64,000 nt of DNA. It comes from a bacterium (GTDB lineage Bacteria > Bdellovibrionota_C > UBA2361 > RFPC01). Below are positions 17,601 to 24,959 of the stretch, piece by piece (position 1 is the first letter of the stretch; the number at the start of each line of letters is the position of its first letter). The notes beneath the pieces were generated by a model. That model did no database searches and had not been told where the DNA came from. It saw nothing but the letters and a program-made list of their open reading frames with translations. The stretch covers positions 29,481-93,480 of the forward strand of contig JAUIIO010000017.1 of NCBI GenBank assembly GCA_030431715.1, in the 5' to 3' direction. The position numbers and the translations under genes were made by a program.

Positions 17601-19412
17601 ATGAGTCTTGAGCATTTTCCTCAAGGTCACAGCTCAGACGACAATGGATCTCCAGAGGAAAAGAGAATAGGGACAGAAAAGTCTCAGTCGCTTTCCGAAT
17701 CGCTGTCAGATCTTAATATCGCATTCCAATCTAAGTCAGTGCGTCCGTACCTACTCGAACGCGATCAAGTAGGAGATATGATTCGCTCGACAGCGCCTTA
17801 TGGCGTCACTATTTTAAAGATTAAGTTTGGCGCAGAAAATGCTCTCACAGGAGCGGACTCCCCCCTAATCGGTCATTTAGTATCAGTTACGATCGCAGTT
17901 GATAACAAAGCTGCGCTGCCTGCCCTTAAGGATTGGATCTCTACCACTGAGGAGCGAACAGGGTACGGCATTATTATCCATCCTGCCAAAACTATGAGTG
18001 ATATCGGTGAAACGCTTAAACCCTATGCGTCCTCTGCTGGGACCATAGTAAATTCGTCTTATATCCCTGCTCCTTCCGTCCTTATATGCGGGACAAAGGC
18101 ACCCACTTTTGAAAGTATGCGTCCGTATTTTCAATCTGAGTGGCAAGCGTTGGATTTCACAGATGTGCCACTCTATTCGTTTGACTCCGCAGGTACAAAA
18201 TATCCAGAAGATCTCTTTCATTTTGAGCTTCTTCCGGGAGGTTCCCTCCGCATGTACGCATTCTATCCAGATGTGATTCGTCACGTCCCTGCTCATCTAG
18301 CTTCGCCACAGCACGCCTATATGATTCGTAACCTTTCCTCTGTGTATATAAGAGGAACAGTGATTCGGCCCTTTACCACAGAGCTTATGAAACAGATGTG
18401 CTTCCTTGAAAATCAAGATAGATACGCCTGGGCTGTAATATGCGAGATCGACAAGGGGAAGCCTCGTGCCCACGCTAAAATCTTACCGATGAAAGTCAGA
18501 AACTCTAAGAAACACACATTCGAGAAAGCGAACTCGATATTCCGTGAGCAGCCTGGGACACCCGTGGGCAATCAACTCTATCTTATGGCATTAGCGGCAC
18601 AGAGGCTCAGCGGAGAGCCTCCTGAGATGGACGTCAATGCTAACATAGAAAAGTGTAATCTTCATGCCAAGCTTCAAATAGGGCAGTACCTTGCAGATAA
18701 GCAACTCGCTATGGTAAGCCGTGTTTTTAGAGATCCAAAGCGATACCATAGAAGGTTCTTTATTGAGCGTTTGGCTGAAGTGGGAATCTCGGCTAGTGAA
18801 AAGGATCTGCATGATGCGCGTGGAATCAGTAGTTTAGATCGGAAGCTAAGACAAGTAGGCCATAGTGATATTGCCAACGAGATGTCAGATACCTATCTAG
18901 GTATCCCACAATACTCGACATTAGATGACGGTCATGAACGTATCAATGCTCGTCATCTCGTGCGCATTAAGTGTAATCCATTTGGATGGAGTACACAGGC
19001 TCAGCTTGCTAGCTGTGTGCACGGAGCTCGCCCTCTCGATCGTTTACAGCTACGACGACTTATCCAGAATGTTAGCAAGCACGAACGAGATGCGTCTTGG
19101 AATAGTACGCGTATAAAAGTATATGAAGATATCCACAAAGCATTCGGACGGGAGGCTGATCAATTTGCAATCGCTTCAATCGTGCGATCCCTATCGGACA
19201 CTGTGATGCTCGTTCACCTGCGTGGATATCACCTAGATGCTCAGTTGAACCTTTCTCTTGCTGAGAAACGTCTTCTAGAGCAGCAAGGGGAAAAGTTCTT
19301 TTCGGTGCAACTTAGCCACTACAGTACCGACGTTAATCGTATAGTTGTAACATTAAATCATGCTCAACTGACCTCAGAGACTTGGAGTGTCAGAGAGTCT
19401 ACCTCAAAGTAG
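17601..19412 (+). CDS. RNase II/R-family (RNB) protein with degenerate active site
   Basis: The central part of the 603-residue product aligns by eye with the RNB domain. SFDSAGTKYPEDLFHFELLP (193-212) matches E. coli RNase II DSASTEDMDDALF with the same D-x5-D-x-D-D spacing, giving Asp195, Tyr201, Glu203 and Asp204. The second and third aspartates are therefore replaced. Later RNB hallmarks follow: RGTVIRPFTTELMKQMCFLE for the (Y/F)LP..IPMLP..L...LCSL stretch, AWAVICEIDKGKP, and GARPLDRLQLRRLI in place of SPIRRYxDLxxHR. The N-terminal region lacks clear cold-shock domains. It may bind RNA without cleaving it. It is a lone gene framed by 40-bp direct repeats; the right copy includes its stop codon. 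Confidence 0.6.
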   Translation: MSLEHFPQGHSSDDNGSPEEKRIGTEKSQSLSESLSDLNIAFQSKSVRPYLLERDQVGDMIRSTAPYGVTILKIKFGAENALTGADSPLIGHLVSVTIAVDNKAALPALKDWISTTEERTGYGIIIHPAKTMSDIGETLKPYASSAGTIVNSSYIPAPSVLICGTKAPTFESMRPYFQSEWQALDFTDVPLYSFDSAGTKYPEDLFHFELLPGGSLRMYAFYPDVIRHVPAHLASPQHAYMIRNLSSVYIRGTVIRPFTTELMKQMCFLENQDRYAWAVICEIDKGKPRAHAKILPMKVRNSKKHTFEKANSIFREQPGTPVGNQLYLMALAAQRLSGEPPEMDVNANIEKCNLHAKLQIGQYLADKQLAMVSRVFRDPKRYHRRFFIERLAEVGISASEKDLHDARGISSLDRKLRQVGHSDIANEMSDTYLGIPQYSTLDDGHERINARHLVRIKCNPFGWSTQAQLASCVHGARPLDRLQLRRLIQNVSKHERDASWNSTRIKVYEDIHKAFGREADQFAIASIVRSLSDTVMLVHLRGYHLDAQLNLSLAEKRLLEQQGEKFFSVQLSHYSTDVNRIVVTLNHAQLTSETWSVRESTSK

Positions 19413-19442
19413 AACCACCTTCTTTTTGGAAATCTAGCAACT
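19403..19442. repeat. 40-bp direct repeat, right copy
   Basis: Partner of 17434-17473 with 2 mismatches. It covers the last codons and the stop of the RNB-like gene and 30 bp beyond. Confidence 0.8.
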
Positions 19443-19540
19443 CTATGCGTTTCATCCTAAAAATATGAACGTGAAAATTGACTGACTATAAAAACTTCGG
19501 TACACCCCAGCCCCACAAAGAGTAGAGATCGCTACGTTTT

Positions 19541-19570
19541 TCACCGCGAGTAACATCACCGCGAGTAACA
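19541..19570. repeat. Perfect tandem duplication of 15 bp
   Basis: TCACCGCGAGTAACA occurs twice in direct succession (19541-19555 and 19556-19570). It lies in the 227-bp gap before the Y1 transposase gene, which otherwise shows no gene. Confidence 0.75.
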
Positions 19571-19639
19571 GTCCACGCAACATTTGAGCCCGCTCATACG
19601 AACTGACCTGTGACTAACCAGCACTAAGCACAGGACACG

Positions 19640-20641
19640 ATGCCTCGACAACGCAAACGAGTAATTTCCGGCAAGCTCTACCAAATACTCTTTAGAGCCC
19701 GCCGTGATATACCACTACCGCCCACCAGAACGATTAACCTCATTATTGAGAGCGCGCTGGCACGTGCGCAGCAAGTCTACCCGGTGATACTTACCGACCT
19801 GATCTTTATGGGGAATCACCCTCATATTTTCGCCATACCTCTGGACGCAGATGACTTTAAAAATTTTTACGGCTTAGTAGAAAAGGAACTTACAGAAGCT
19901 ATAAAGAAGCTCACTGGCATAGAGTATCTTAATATCTGGGAAGGCTCTCCAAAGGTAACTATGATTGCCTCGAAAGAAGATCTCGTAACTGAACTTGGAT
20001 ACGTGTACGCAAACCCCGCTACTGCAAATCTTGAAGATACCATCGAAAAGTATCCCGGTGTTTCAACGTGGTATGCTTTTAGAGAAGCAGAGCCTGTACA
20101 AACCGCCGTAACTCTTAAAAAGTGCCCCTGGGTAAGACGCCCCATGCTCAAAAAGCTCCCTGCTCGCTCACTTAACGCAGCGCAGGACAGGTTCAGTGAA
20201 GCGCGTCTTAAAAGAAAAGCAAGGAAGCATGCACATATACTTAAGATTACGCCAAATGCATGGGCTAAGGCACTTAACATTCCTGATGAGGAACTGCCGG
20301 ATGTAAGAAGCGACATATTTAAGGAAGTAAGAAAAAACGAAGACAAAGCCAGAGAGAAGCGAGAGGAGAAGGGTAAAAGTGTAGTGGGCAAATACAGGCT
20401 CCAGAGGACTCCAATCCTGTCCCCTCACCGCCCCACTAAGAAAGGGCCATCGCTGTGTGTTATAGCGCAAGATCCTGAATACCGTGCCAGTCTTCTAAAT
20501 GACTTCCGTAATTTTTGTGACCTCTGTAGGTGGGCATATGACGAATGGAAGAAAGGAAACATGAATGTGGAGTGGCCACCCGGTGCGTACAAGCCACCGC
20601 CACCACGGACCGTGAACTACCTTGCCAGTAGCATTTACTAA
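19640..20641 (+). CDS. REP-associated tyrosine (Y1) transposase
   Basis: The N-terminal ~150 residues match the Y1_Tnp pattern of IS200/REP transposases. An early strand-helix (SGKLYQILFRARRDIPLPPT) is followed by FMGNHPHIFAIP with the two-histidine metal site (HxH), a helical segment and AYANPATA-like YVYANPATANLED. The catalytic Tyr should lie in the helix near YVYANP. The protein (333 residues) is longer than common RAYTs (about 150-220) because of a basic C-terminal half of unknown role. No flanking REP hairpins or target repeats were made out. It stands beside the intron remnant and may have caused its truncation. Confidence 0.7.
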   Translation: MPRQRKRVISGKLYQILFRARRDIPLPPTRTINLIIESALARAQQVYPVILTDLIFMGNHPHIFAIPLDADDFKNFYGLVEKELTEAIKKLTGIEYLNIWEGSPKVTMIASKEDLVTELGYVYANPATANLEDTIEKYPGVSTWYAFREAEPVQTAVTLKKCPWVRRPMLKKLPARSLNAAQDRFSEARLKRKARKHAHILKITPNAWAKALNIPDEELPDVRSDIFKEVRKNEDKAREKREEKGKSVVGKYRLQRTPILSPHRPTKKGPSLCVIAQDPEYRASLLNDFRNFCDLCRWAYDEWKKGNMNVEWPPGAYKPPPPRTVNYLASSIY

Positions 20642-20770
20642 TTAAGCTCCAGAGCACCTTCCAAGAAGGTCAGTGCACAAATCTATCTACCCGTCTCAAA
20701 TCTACTAAAAACCTACGATCTATAGCCGTATTTCAAAGAGAATAACTGCAGATTTGAAGAGAAGTTTACT

Positions 20771-21511
20771 TTGAGTTTAGAAAACTCTGGAAGTAGGCTT
20801 GGCGACGATAGTTTCTCCGAGAAGTTGGTGTGTACGGATTCTAGTGTACGGATTCTAGTTTTTGATGATCTCGACAAAGAGCTTGAGAAGCGCGGACACC
20901 GCTTTACGAGGTACGCCGATGACTTTGTCATCAGCGTAAAGAGTGAACGAGCAGGAGTTCGTGTGATGAGTTCTATCACACGGTTTCTCGGACGCAAACT
21001 CAAGCTCAAAGTGAATCAGAAGAAAAGTTCCACAAAGAAAGCTACCGGCTTAAAGTTTTTAGGCTTTGGCTTTCGAGGTAAGGACTTTAAGTGGACTCCC
21101 GACGCTTTTGAAAAGTTCAAAAGAACGCTCAAAAGACTTACCAGAAGGAGTGCTTTTCAGCCAATGGATGAGCGCATCAGAAAACTGAACGAGTACATTC
21201 GTGGCTGGATAAATTATTACGGTATCGGCAAGGGGTACAATGAATATGTGCGACTTGACCACTGGTTAAGAAGACGCATTCGTATGTGTATGTGGAAACA
21301 GTGGCGGTACGCCCGAGTGAAAGTGCGTGAGCTTTTAAAGCTCGGCACAAAACTCACTCCGGCTATCAGAGTCGCTATGAGTAGCAAAAGCTACTGGCGG
21401 CTCAGTAAAACACTCGCCACTCACACCGGTATGACTAATAAATGGATTCACAATACGTTAGGTCTTGTCTCTATTAGAGAACAATGGATTCGTCTTCACT
21501 ATCCAGCGTGA
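20771..21511 (+). pseudogene. ltrA: N-terminally truncated group II intron reverse transcriptase/maturase
   Basis: From about residue 28 the product reads as the C-terminal half of a group II intron RT: DDLDKELEKRGHRFTRYADD with the catalytic YADD box, then VNQKKSSTKKATGLKFLGF, then the maturase (GIIM-type) domain with RIRKLNEYIRGWINYYGIGK and RLDHWLRRRIRMCMWKQWRY. Full-length enzymes are about 420 residues or more; the first roughly 190 (RT blocks 0-4) are missing and residues 1-27 are unrelated. The catalytic fold is broken, so it is almost certainly inactive. It ends immediately before intron domain V. Confidence 0.85.
20830..20857. repeat. 14-bp tandem duplication at the intron truncation point
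   Basis: GTGTACGGATTCTA occurs twice in succession, just where similarity to the intron reverse transcriptase begins. It probably marks the junction of the deletion that removed the intron's 5' half. Confidence 0.6.
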
Positions 21512-21584
21512 CTCGCCCATTGCCGAGCGGCACGATGCGGTGAGGTGGGAGGAGGTCAGTCGTGAGGCTGGCCCCTATCCCGAT
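20852..21584 (+). mobile_element. 5'-truncated group IIC-attC intron (3' part, with domains V and VI)
   Basis: The reverse-transcriptase C-terminus is followed by a 33-nt hairpin typical of domain V (21512-21544: CTCGCC...GGTGAG lower stem, GAGC tetraloop, 2-nt bulge on the 3' strand). Then comes a domain VI stem (GGTCAG 21554-21559 with CTGGCC 21568-21573) with a bulged A at 21577, seven nucleotides from the proposed 3' end at 21584 (...CCCGAT). The next bases, TATCTTGC, are the outer end of the cassette-5 attC, which places the intron in the attC core as known for group IIC-attC introns (TTGT/T target). No 5' intron end is present, so it cannot splice or move by itself. Confidence 0.8.
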
Positions 21585-21885
21585 TATCTTGCGACCGAGC
21601 CTCTTCCCTAGATGTAATGGTCATTTGTTTAAATTCATCTGTAATCTCTTCTATGCTCCGGTCGGAGCCACCTGTGTCAACCAATCCCTTGAGTCTTGAT
21701 GGGTCTTCATAAAAAGGGAGCGGCCGTCCCTCATTAAAGGAATCAGATGCGGGGATGGATGTGGGGCGATCAATAGTTGACGCTTCAAAAGGGACTTCAC
21801 TCTCTCGTTCAGCGTTAACACCGGGGTAATCGTTGGAATCCTGGTCATGTTTAGCAGCTGTATTGTCAGGGCTCGGATAGGTCAT
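21556..21885 (-). CDS. Cassette 5 gene: acidic hydrophilic orphan, 3' end altered by the intron
   Basis: The 109-residue product is polar, Ser/Asp/Pro-rich and probably partly disordered; no family is recognised. Codons up to about SQD at the 21585 boundary belong to the cassette, while the last residues (NRDRGQPHD) and the stop lie inside the intron remnant. The original C-terminus has therefore been replaced. The ATG at 21885 is at a cassette-typical distance from the cassette start at 21963. Confidence 0.55.
   Translation of the reverse strand: MTYPSPDNTAAKHDQDSNDYPGVNAERESEVPFEASTIDRPTSIPASDSFNEGRPLPFYEDPSRLKGLVDTGGSDRSIEEITDEFKQMTITSREEARSQDNRDRGQPHD
21585..21592 (-). other. Remnant of the cassette 5 attC (outer core only)
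   Basis: TATCTTGC on the + strand is the outer core of the attC for cassette 5 and is complementary to that cassette's 5' end (GTTATCTTGC at 21964-21955). The rest of this attC would lie on the other side of the intron but is not found, because the intron's 5' side is deleted. Confidence 0.75.
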
Positions 21886-21954
21886 TTCTGTATACCTCTG
21901 TAAAATTATGAGTGTCTATATATTATTAGGGAGTTTAGCATCGATGTAGCATTA

Positions 21955-22020
21955 GCAAGATAACGGTTTCGAAAAAAGCCGCGGGTAACCGCGTGCTTTT
22001 TCTTCAGTTTGTTATGTGCC
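21955..22020 (-). other. attC site of cassette 4
   Basis: This 66-bp imperfect palindrome runs, on the - strand, from GGCACATAAC (22020-22011) to GTTATCTTGC (21964-21955). The inner arms are GAAGAAAAAGCACGCGG and CCGCGGCTTTTTTCG. The stop codon of the cassette 4 gene is 5 bp before it. Confidence 0.9.
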
Positions 22021-22025
22021 TTATC

Positions 22026-22364
22026 CTACGCCCCTTTTTGGCGTGATTCAAAGAATTCCTTTGGCCTGTTGAATTGCCACGGATCGCGGGTGTTGCATTT
22101 GTGTATTTGAACAGACTTCCACACTTCGCCAGTTACGTATGGCTCGCGATCGAGCCACTCCTGTAACTCCTTCTCCGAAGGAAAATCCATAAAGAGAGCA
22201 GATCCTTTCATCTTGCCGTCATCATCCAGAATTGCAGCGCCGTACCACATATTACCAGATTTAAGGAGTTCATCTCCCAACGCGATGTGAGCCTCACGAA
22301 CAGCCAGTCGGCGATCCATAGCTCCTTCATCGTCCCCATCAAGTCCAACTACTAAAAATTGCAT
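22026..22364 (-). CDS. Cassette 4 gene: YCII-related (YciI-like) protein
   Basis: The 112-residue product has the ferredoxin-like YCII layout: strand MQFLVVGLDG, helix RLAVREAHIALGDELLKSGN, strand YGAAILDDDGKMKGSALFMD, helix SEKELQEWLDREPYVTGEVW and the last strand VQIHKC. YCII proteins form dimers with a conserved His/Asp pocket of uncertain chemistry; some are dehalogenase- or hydratase-related. Such proteins are common integron cargo. ATG at 22364; cassette start about 22416. Confidence 0.75.
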   Translation of the reverse strand: MQFLVVGLDGDDEGAMDRRLAVREAHIALGDELLKSGNMWYGAAILDDDGKMKGSALFMDFPSEKELQEWLDREPYVTGEVWKSVQIHKCNTRDPWQFNRPKEFFESRQKGA

Positions 22365-22407
22365 AAATTAATCCTGTCTATTTAGAGCGGCCACTGAATA
22401 CCGGGAT

Positions 22408-22482
22408 GGCACATAACGGACAAGTATAACAGTTTTCGAGCCAAAGGCGAGAAAATCTGTTAATACGCTTTGTTATGCTTTC
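22408..22482 (-). other. attC site of cassette 3
   Basis: On the - strand it starts with AAAGCATAAC (22481-22472) and ends with GTTATGTGCC (22417-22408). The arms AACAGATTTTCTCG and CGAAAACTGTT form the inner stem around a GCC..GGC loop. The stop of the cassette 3 gene is 7 bp before it. Confidence 0.9.
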
Positions 22483-22488
22483 TCTGCA

Positions 22489-23175
22489 CTATTTGGCGTC
22501 AGCTTGCTGAAGCCACATTTCACGATTCGAAAAGAAAGACTCATATCTATTGATATAATGTTGAGGCCTCATGTGCGAATATTCAGCATCATCACAACTA
22601 ACCTCGTCCAGTTGCCATGCTTCGCTACAAGCTGGTAATGAGTACTCTATGCTTATTAGTAAATCTTCACATGAATCTAATTCTTCTAGAAGGCCATATC
22701 GTATATAGACACTGGCATCAACGTCAGTGAAGCCCCATTCACTGACGTTTGGATTACTATATCCCTCGAAACCTGATCTACATATACATGGTAATTTACC
22801 ATTAGCATGAAGAGCTGGGAAAATTGAATCAAGAAAATGCTTTGTATGTGCAGCGAAAAATCTTTGTGGAAAGCTAATTTCAGAATTCTCAAAACTCAAA
22901 GAGGAGCACTCAAGCTCAGTACAAGGATGCTCATGTTCAAACTCAGGGATAAGGTAGGTATGCCCATATTCCTCTAAGACGTTGGATAAGTACTGCTCTA
23001 AGGCATCTTGGATCTCAGTTTTATCAGGCACCCGGTTGTCAATTATCGAAAGGCCCAATGTGGTAGCAATTTCTTCTGGAGTTTTAAACATGGGTCCAGT
23101 TAATTCCAAAAATGAAGAATCTTTAGATGAGCTGTGCTTATTCTGTGAGCCGGGATCCGGATTGGTGCCAGTCAT
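22489..23175 (-). CDS. Cassette 3 gene: orphan 228-residue protein
   Basis: No family is recognised. The polar Ser/Asn-rich N-terminus (MTGTNPDPGSQNKHSSSKDS) is followed by a mixed domain with several Cys (PCTELECSS, PCICRSGFEG, DSCEDLL, CSEAW, SCDD) that might bind metal. There is no signal peptide or membrane segment. The cassette starts at 23248; the ATG at 23175 follows a weak ribosome-binding site. Confidence 0.55.
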   Translation of the reverse strand: MTGTNPDPGSQNKHSSSKDSSFLELTGPMFKTPEEIATTLGLSIIDNRVPDKTEIQDALEQYLSNVLEEYGHTYLIPEFEHEHPCTELECSSLSFENSEISFPQRFFAAHTKHFLDSIFPALHANGKLPCICRSGFEGYSNPNVSEWGFTDVDASVYIRYGLLEELDSCEDLLISIEYSLPACSEAWQLDEVSCDDAEYSHMRPQHYINRYESFFSNREMWLQQADAK

Positions 23176-23239
23176 AAGTTATCCCTACAAAGTTTCAATA
23201 TCACTGTTAGTTATGTGAAGATGACGGCAAATGTGATTT

Positions 23240-23315
23240 AAAGCATAACGGTAAAATTTAGCGGCGAAAAAAACCAACGGTTTTTTCGTCCGATAATATG
23301 CGTGGTTATCTTTGC
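23240..23315 (-). other. attC site of cassette 2
   Basis: On the - strand it runs from GCAAAGATAAC (23315-23305) to GTTATGCTTT (23249-23240). The arms GGACGAAAAAACCG and GGTTTTTTTCGCC pair. The stop of the cassette 2 gene is 11 bp before it. Confidence 0.9.
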
Positions 23316-23326
23316 ACTACCATACA

Positions 23327-23785
23327 CTACTCTCCCCAGTCACTCCAACTTTCCGGGAAATCCCGTCCCATGGCGCGCCAGTAGAGAATAAGTTGTCCGT
23401 GGTGGAGTGTCTCATGAGTCAGTAAACTCAAAAAATGCAAATCTAAGCTCTTGGGCTCACCGAACCAATCAATCTTTGAGGAAGAATCGAAGCTCTGGAA
23501 AGCTGAGCTATGTTGCCTCTGCAGTCTTTGAAAGTAATCAGTCAGTGCGACCTGAGATGAGTCGCCTTCATACGTGCAGCCTTCAGTTCCAAAAGCAATC
23601 TGTTTTGTTTTGAGCGCGTGAAGGTAGTTCTCGTGAACTCTGGCAATGTGTCGGAATTGCTTCCATAGTGGGCCACATGCTGAGTTAAGCTCAAATATAA
23701 GATCTTCATCTGAAGATGCTTTAAGTAAATCGAGCGTCAGCCCTCTCGCCCAGTTCCACTCGGATTCAAGATCTTTTAAGTCCAT
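23327..23785 (-). CDS. Cassette 2 gene: DinB-superfamily metalloprotein
   Basis: The 152-residue product is a four-helix DinB-like protein. Candidate metal ligands are His46 or His51 (FRHIARVHENYL), His124 and His128 in LTHETLHHGQL, the classical DinB triad with HxxxH near the third helix. DinB/YfiT proteins often act as thiol-dependent transferases or hydrolases (bacillithiol or mycothiol systems), but the substrate here is unknown. ATG at 23785, 30 bp from the cassette start. Confidence 0.8.
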   Translation of the reverse strand: MDLKDLESEWNWARGLTLDLLKASSDEDLIFELNSACGPLWKQFRHIARVHENYLHALKTKQIAFGTEGCTYEGDSSQVALTDYFQRLQRQHSSAFQSFDSSSKIDWFGEPKSLDLHFLSLLTHETLHHGQLILYWRAMGRDFPESWSDWGE

Positions 23786-23804
23786 TTATCTCCAGAATTT
23801 TGAG

Positions 23805-23881
23805 GCAAAGATAACGGACAACTTCAGCTCCGGCCTGACCAAAGGGAAGGCCGTGAGCTGATAAAATTTGTTACTCAGCGC
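23805..23881 (-). other. attC site of cassette 1
   Basis: On the - strand it runs from GCGCTGAGTAAC (23881-23870) to GTTATCTTTGC (23815-23805). The inner stem ATCAGCTCACGGCC / GGCCGGAGCTGAA has unpaired bases of the kind that set strand choice in attC folding. Confidence 0.92.
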
Positions 23882-23882
23882 A

Positions 23883-24365
23883 CTACCTACGACGTCGTGG
23901 TGACCATCTGCGACGTACAGCGGGCAAGTCAAAACTAATTTCGCATGTATACCCGGGATTTCCACCCCTGGTGGATAACAAGAATTTGCCATGCTCACTA
24001 ATACTAAGGTCACACTTCACTGATTCAACAATGTCCCCAATACCCCCTCCGTTGGTCATAAGAGCTCTGCAAATTCTGATTTCATTCCACCTAGATCTTC
24101 CTAAAGAGAAACCAAATCCGAATTCAGATGGCAATCCCACGTCATAAATGGCACTTCCTACGTAAAATTCTTTAATTGTACTAAAAGGACTGGTGCTACG
24201 ACGCTCTAGTACTACTTCACCCTCTCGGTAAAGATACTGATTTGCTTGAGAATCGTAACCGCCACATTGCCATAAGGCCTTTCCATTGCGATTGTGTGCT
24301 TGCGCATTGAAAGCAAAAAACATGACGAACACTAAAGAAATAAATCCGGTCTTGAATACATTCAT
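23883..24365 (-). CDS. Cassette 1 gene: small exported orphan protein
   Basis: The likely start is the ATG at 24365, which has a GGGGGT ribosome-binding site; the in-frame ATG at 24398 lies outside the cassette boundary (24395). The 160-residue product has a signal peptide (about 1-23, NAQA before HNRNG), four cysteines (two possible disulfides) and a strongly basic end (RRRWSPRRRR). No family is recognised. As first cassette it should be the best-expressed if an integron promoter is still active. Confidence 0.65.
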   Translation of the reverse strand: MNVFKTGFISLVFVMFFAFNAQAHNRNGKALWQCGGYDSQANQYLYREGEVVLERRSTSPFSTIKEFYVGSAIYDVGLPSEFGFGFSLGRSRWNEIRICRALMTNGGGIGDIVESVKCDLSISEHGKFLLSTRGGNPGYTCEISFDLPAVRRRWSPRRRR

Positions 24366-24389
24366 TTTTACACCCCCATTGGATTTGCT

Positions 24390-24592
24390 GAGTAACATAT
24401 TATTGAACTGCCTAGGAAACTACACTTTCATATAAGGAAACTCAAGGAAACTAAGCGTTAACCTAAGAGTAATAAGCGTAAATTCATTGAGTTATCCCAG
24501 TTTCCTAGTAAGAGAAACTGAAGGAAACCAGAGGAAACTGAAGGAAACAGTTTCCCCGAGTTTCCTCGCCTAAGGAAACTGAGAGGAAACTT
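24390..24592. promoter_or_regulatory. attI/integrase promoter region with repeated GGAAAC motifs
   Basis: The first cassette joins at the core GTTACTC (24396-24390 on the - strand). Beyond it, GGAAAC occurs at least 11 times within about 180 bp in both orientations (eight on the + strand, three on the - strand), many as AAGGAAACT or GAGGAAACT. The region lies between the cassette start and the intI start, where attI and the promoters Pc and Pint are expected. No such repeat array is known to me for attI sites. Confidence 0.7.
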
Positions 24593-24620
24593 TTTTGCGT
24601 GTTAGTACGAATAAACTTGC

Positions 24621-24959
24621 ATGCAAACTACAAGAAAAGAACTACTAGAAATTCGAGCTCGATTTGAGGAAGCAATTGAGCGCGCAAAACTTTCACCATC
24701 AACATCCCGGCGTTATATGAGCTGGGCCAAGCGATTTATTTTGCATTGCAGGTATTCAGGAATCGAACTGGAAAGAGAGAGCGTAAAGTATTTTTTAAAA
24801 GGCTACAGTTCATTGTATACACAAAGGCAGGGCTACTTTGCGCTTAAATTCCTATTTGAAAAAGCAATCAAACAAGATTATATCGAGTATACAGCCTTAT
24901 ATGAAGAATCTATTCCAAAGAGAAGGCGATCTAAGTGGAGGCGCCGTCGGTGGTGGTAA
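24621..24959 (+). pseudogene. intI: Truncated integron integrase (IntI), N-terminal core-binding domain only
   Basis: The product (112 residues) matches the N-terminal SAM-like domain of integron integrases: FEEAIERAKLSPSTSRRYMS and WAKRFILHCRYSGIELERES align with [20 protein letters not shown] and [20 protein letters not shown] of IntI1. Full IntI is about 320-340 residues; the catalytic domain with the Arg-His-Arg-Tyr residues is absent. The reading frame runs 29 bp into the 3' end of the convergent efflux gene, which itself looks intact, so a deletion fused the two regions at about 24925-24931. It should be inactive in recombination. Confidence 0.85.

Larger units (their letters stand above)
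21585..24396 (-). mobile_element. Integron cassette array (five cassettes) next to truncated intI
   Basis: Five promoterless-looking genes all read leftwards and each is followed by an attC. Cassette starts (after G in GTT) on the - strand are TTACTCAGC (24395), TTATCTTTGC (23814), TTATGCTTT (23248), TTATGTGCC (22416) and TTATCTTGC (21963). Each is complementary to the first core site of the same cassette's attC (GCTGAGTAAC, GCAAAGATAAC, AAAGCATAAC, GGCACATAAC, GCAAGATAA). This pairing is the signature of real cassettes. The truncated integrase gene lies at the proximal end in the opposite orientation, as in chromosomal integrons, and an intron interrupts the distal attC. Confidence 0.92.

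Noticed and set aside
19541..19570. attC-like GAGTAAC sequences before the transposase
   Set aside because: They are a simple 15-bp tandem duplication with no matching distal core or stem.
19867..20391. 174-codon - strand frame
   Set aside because: Antisense to the Y1 transposase, whose family match is clear.
12549..20640. Further integron cassettes beyond the intron
   Set aside because: I looked for paired GTTAT/ATAAC cores with palindromes near 13.2, 15.4, 16.6, 17.4 and 19.5 kb and found none; genes there also lie on both strands.
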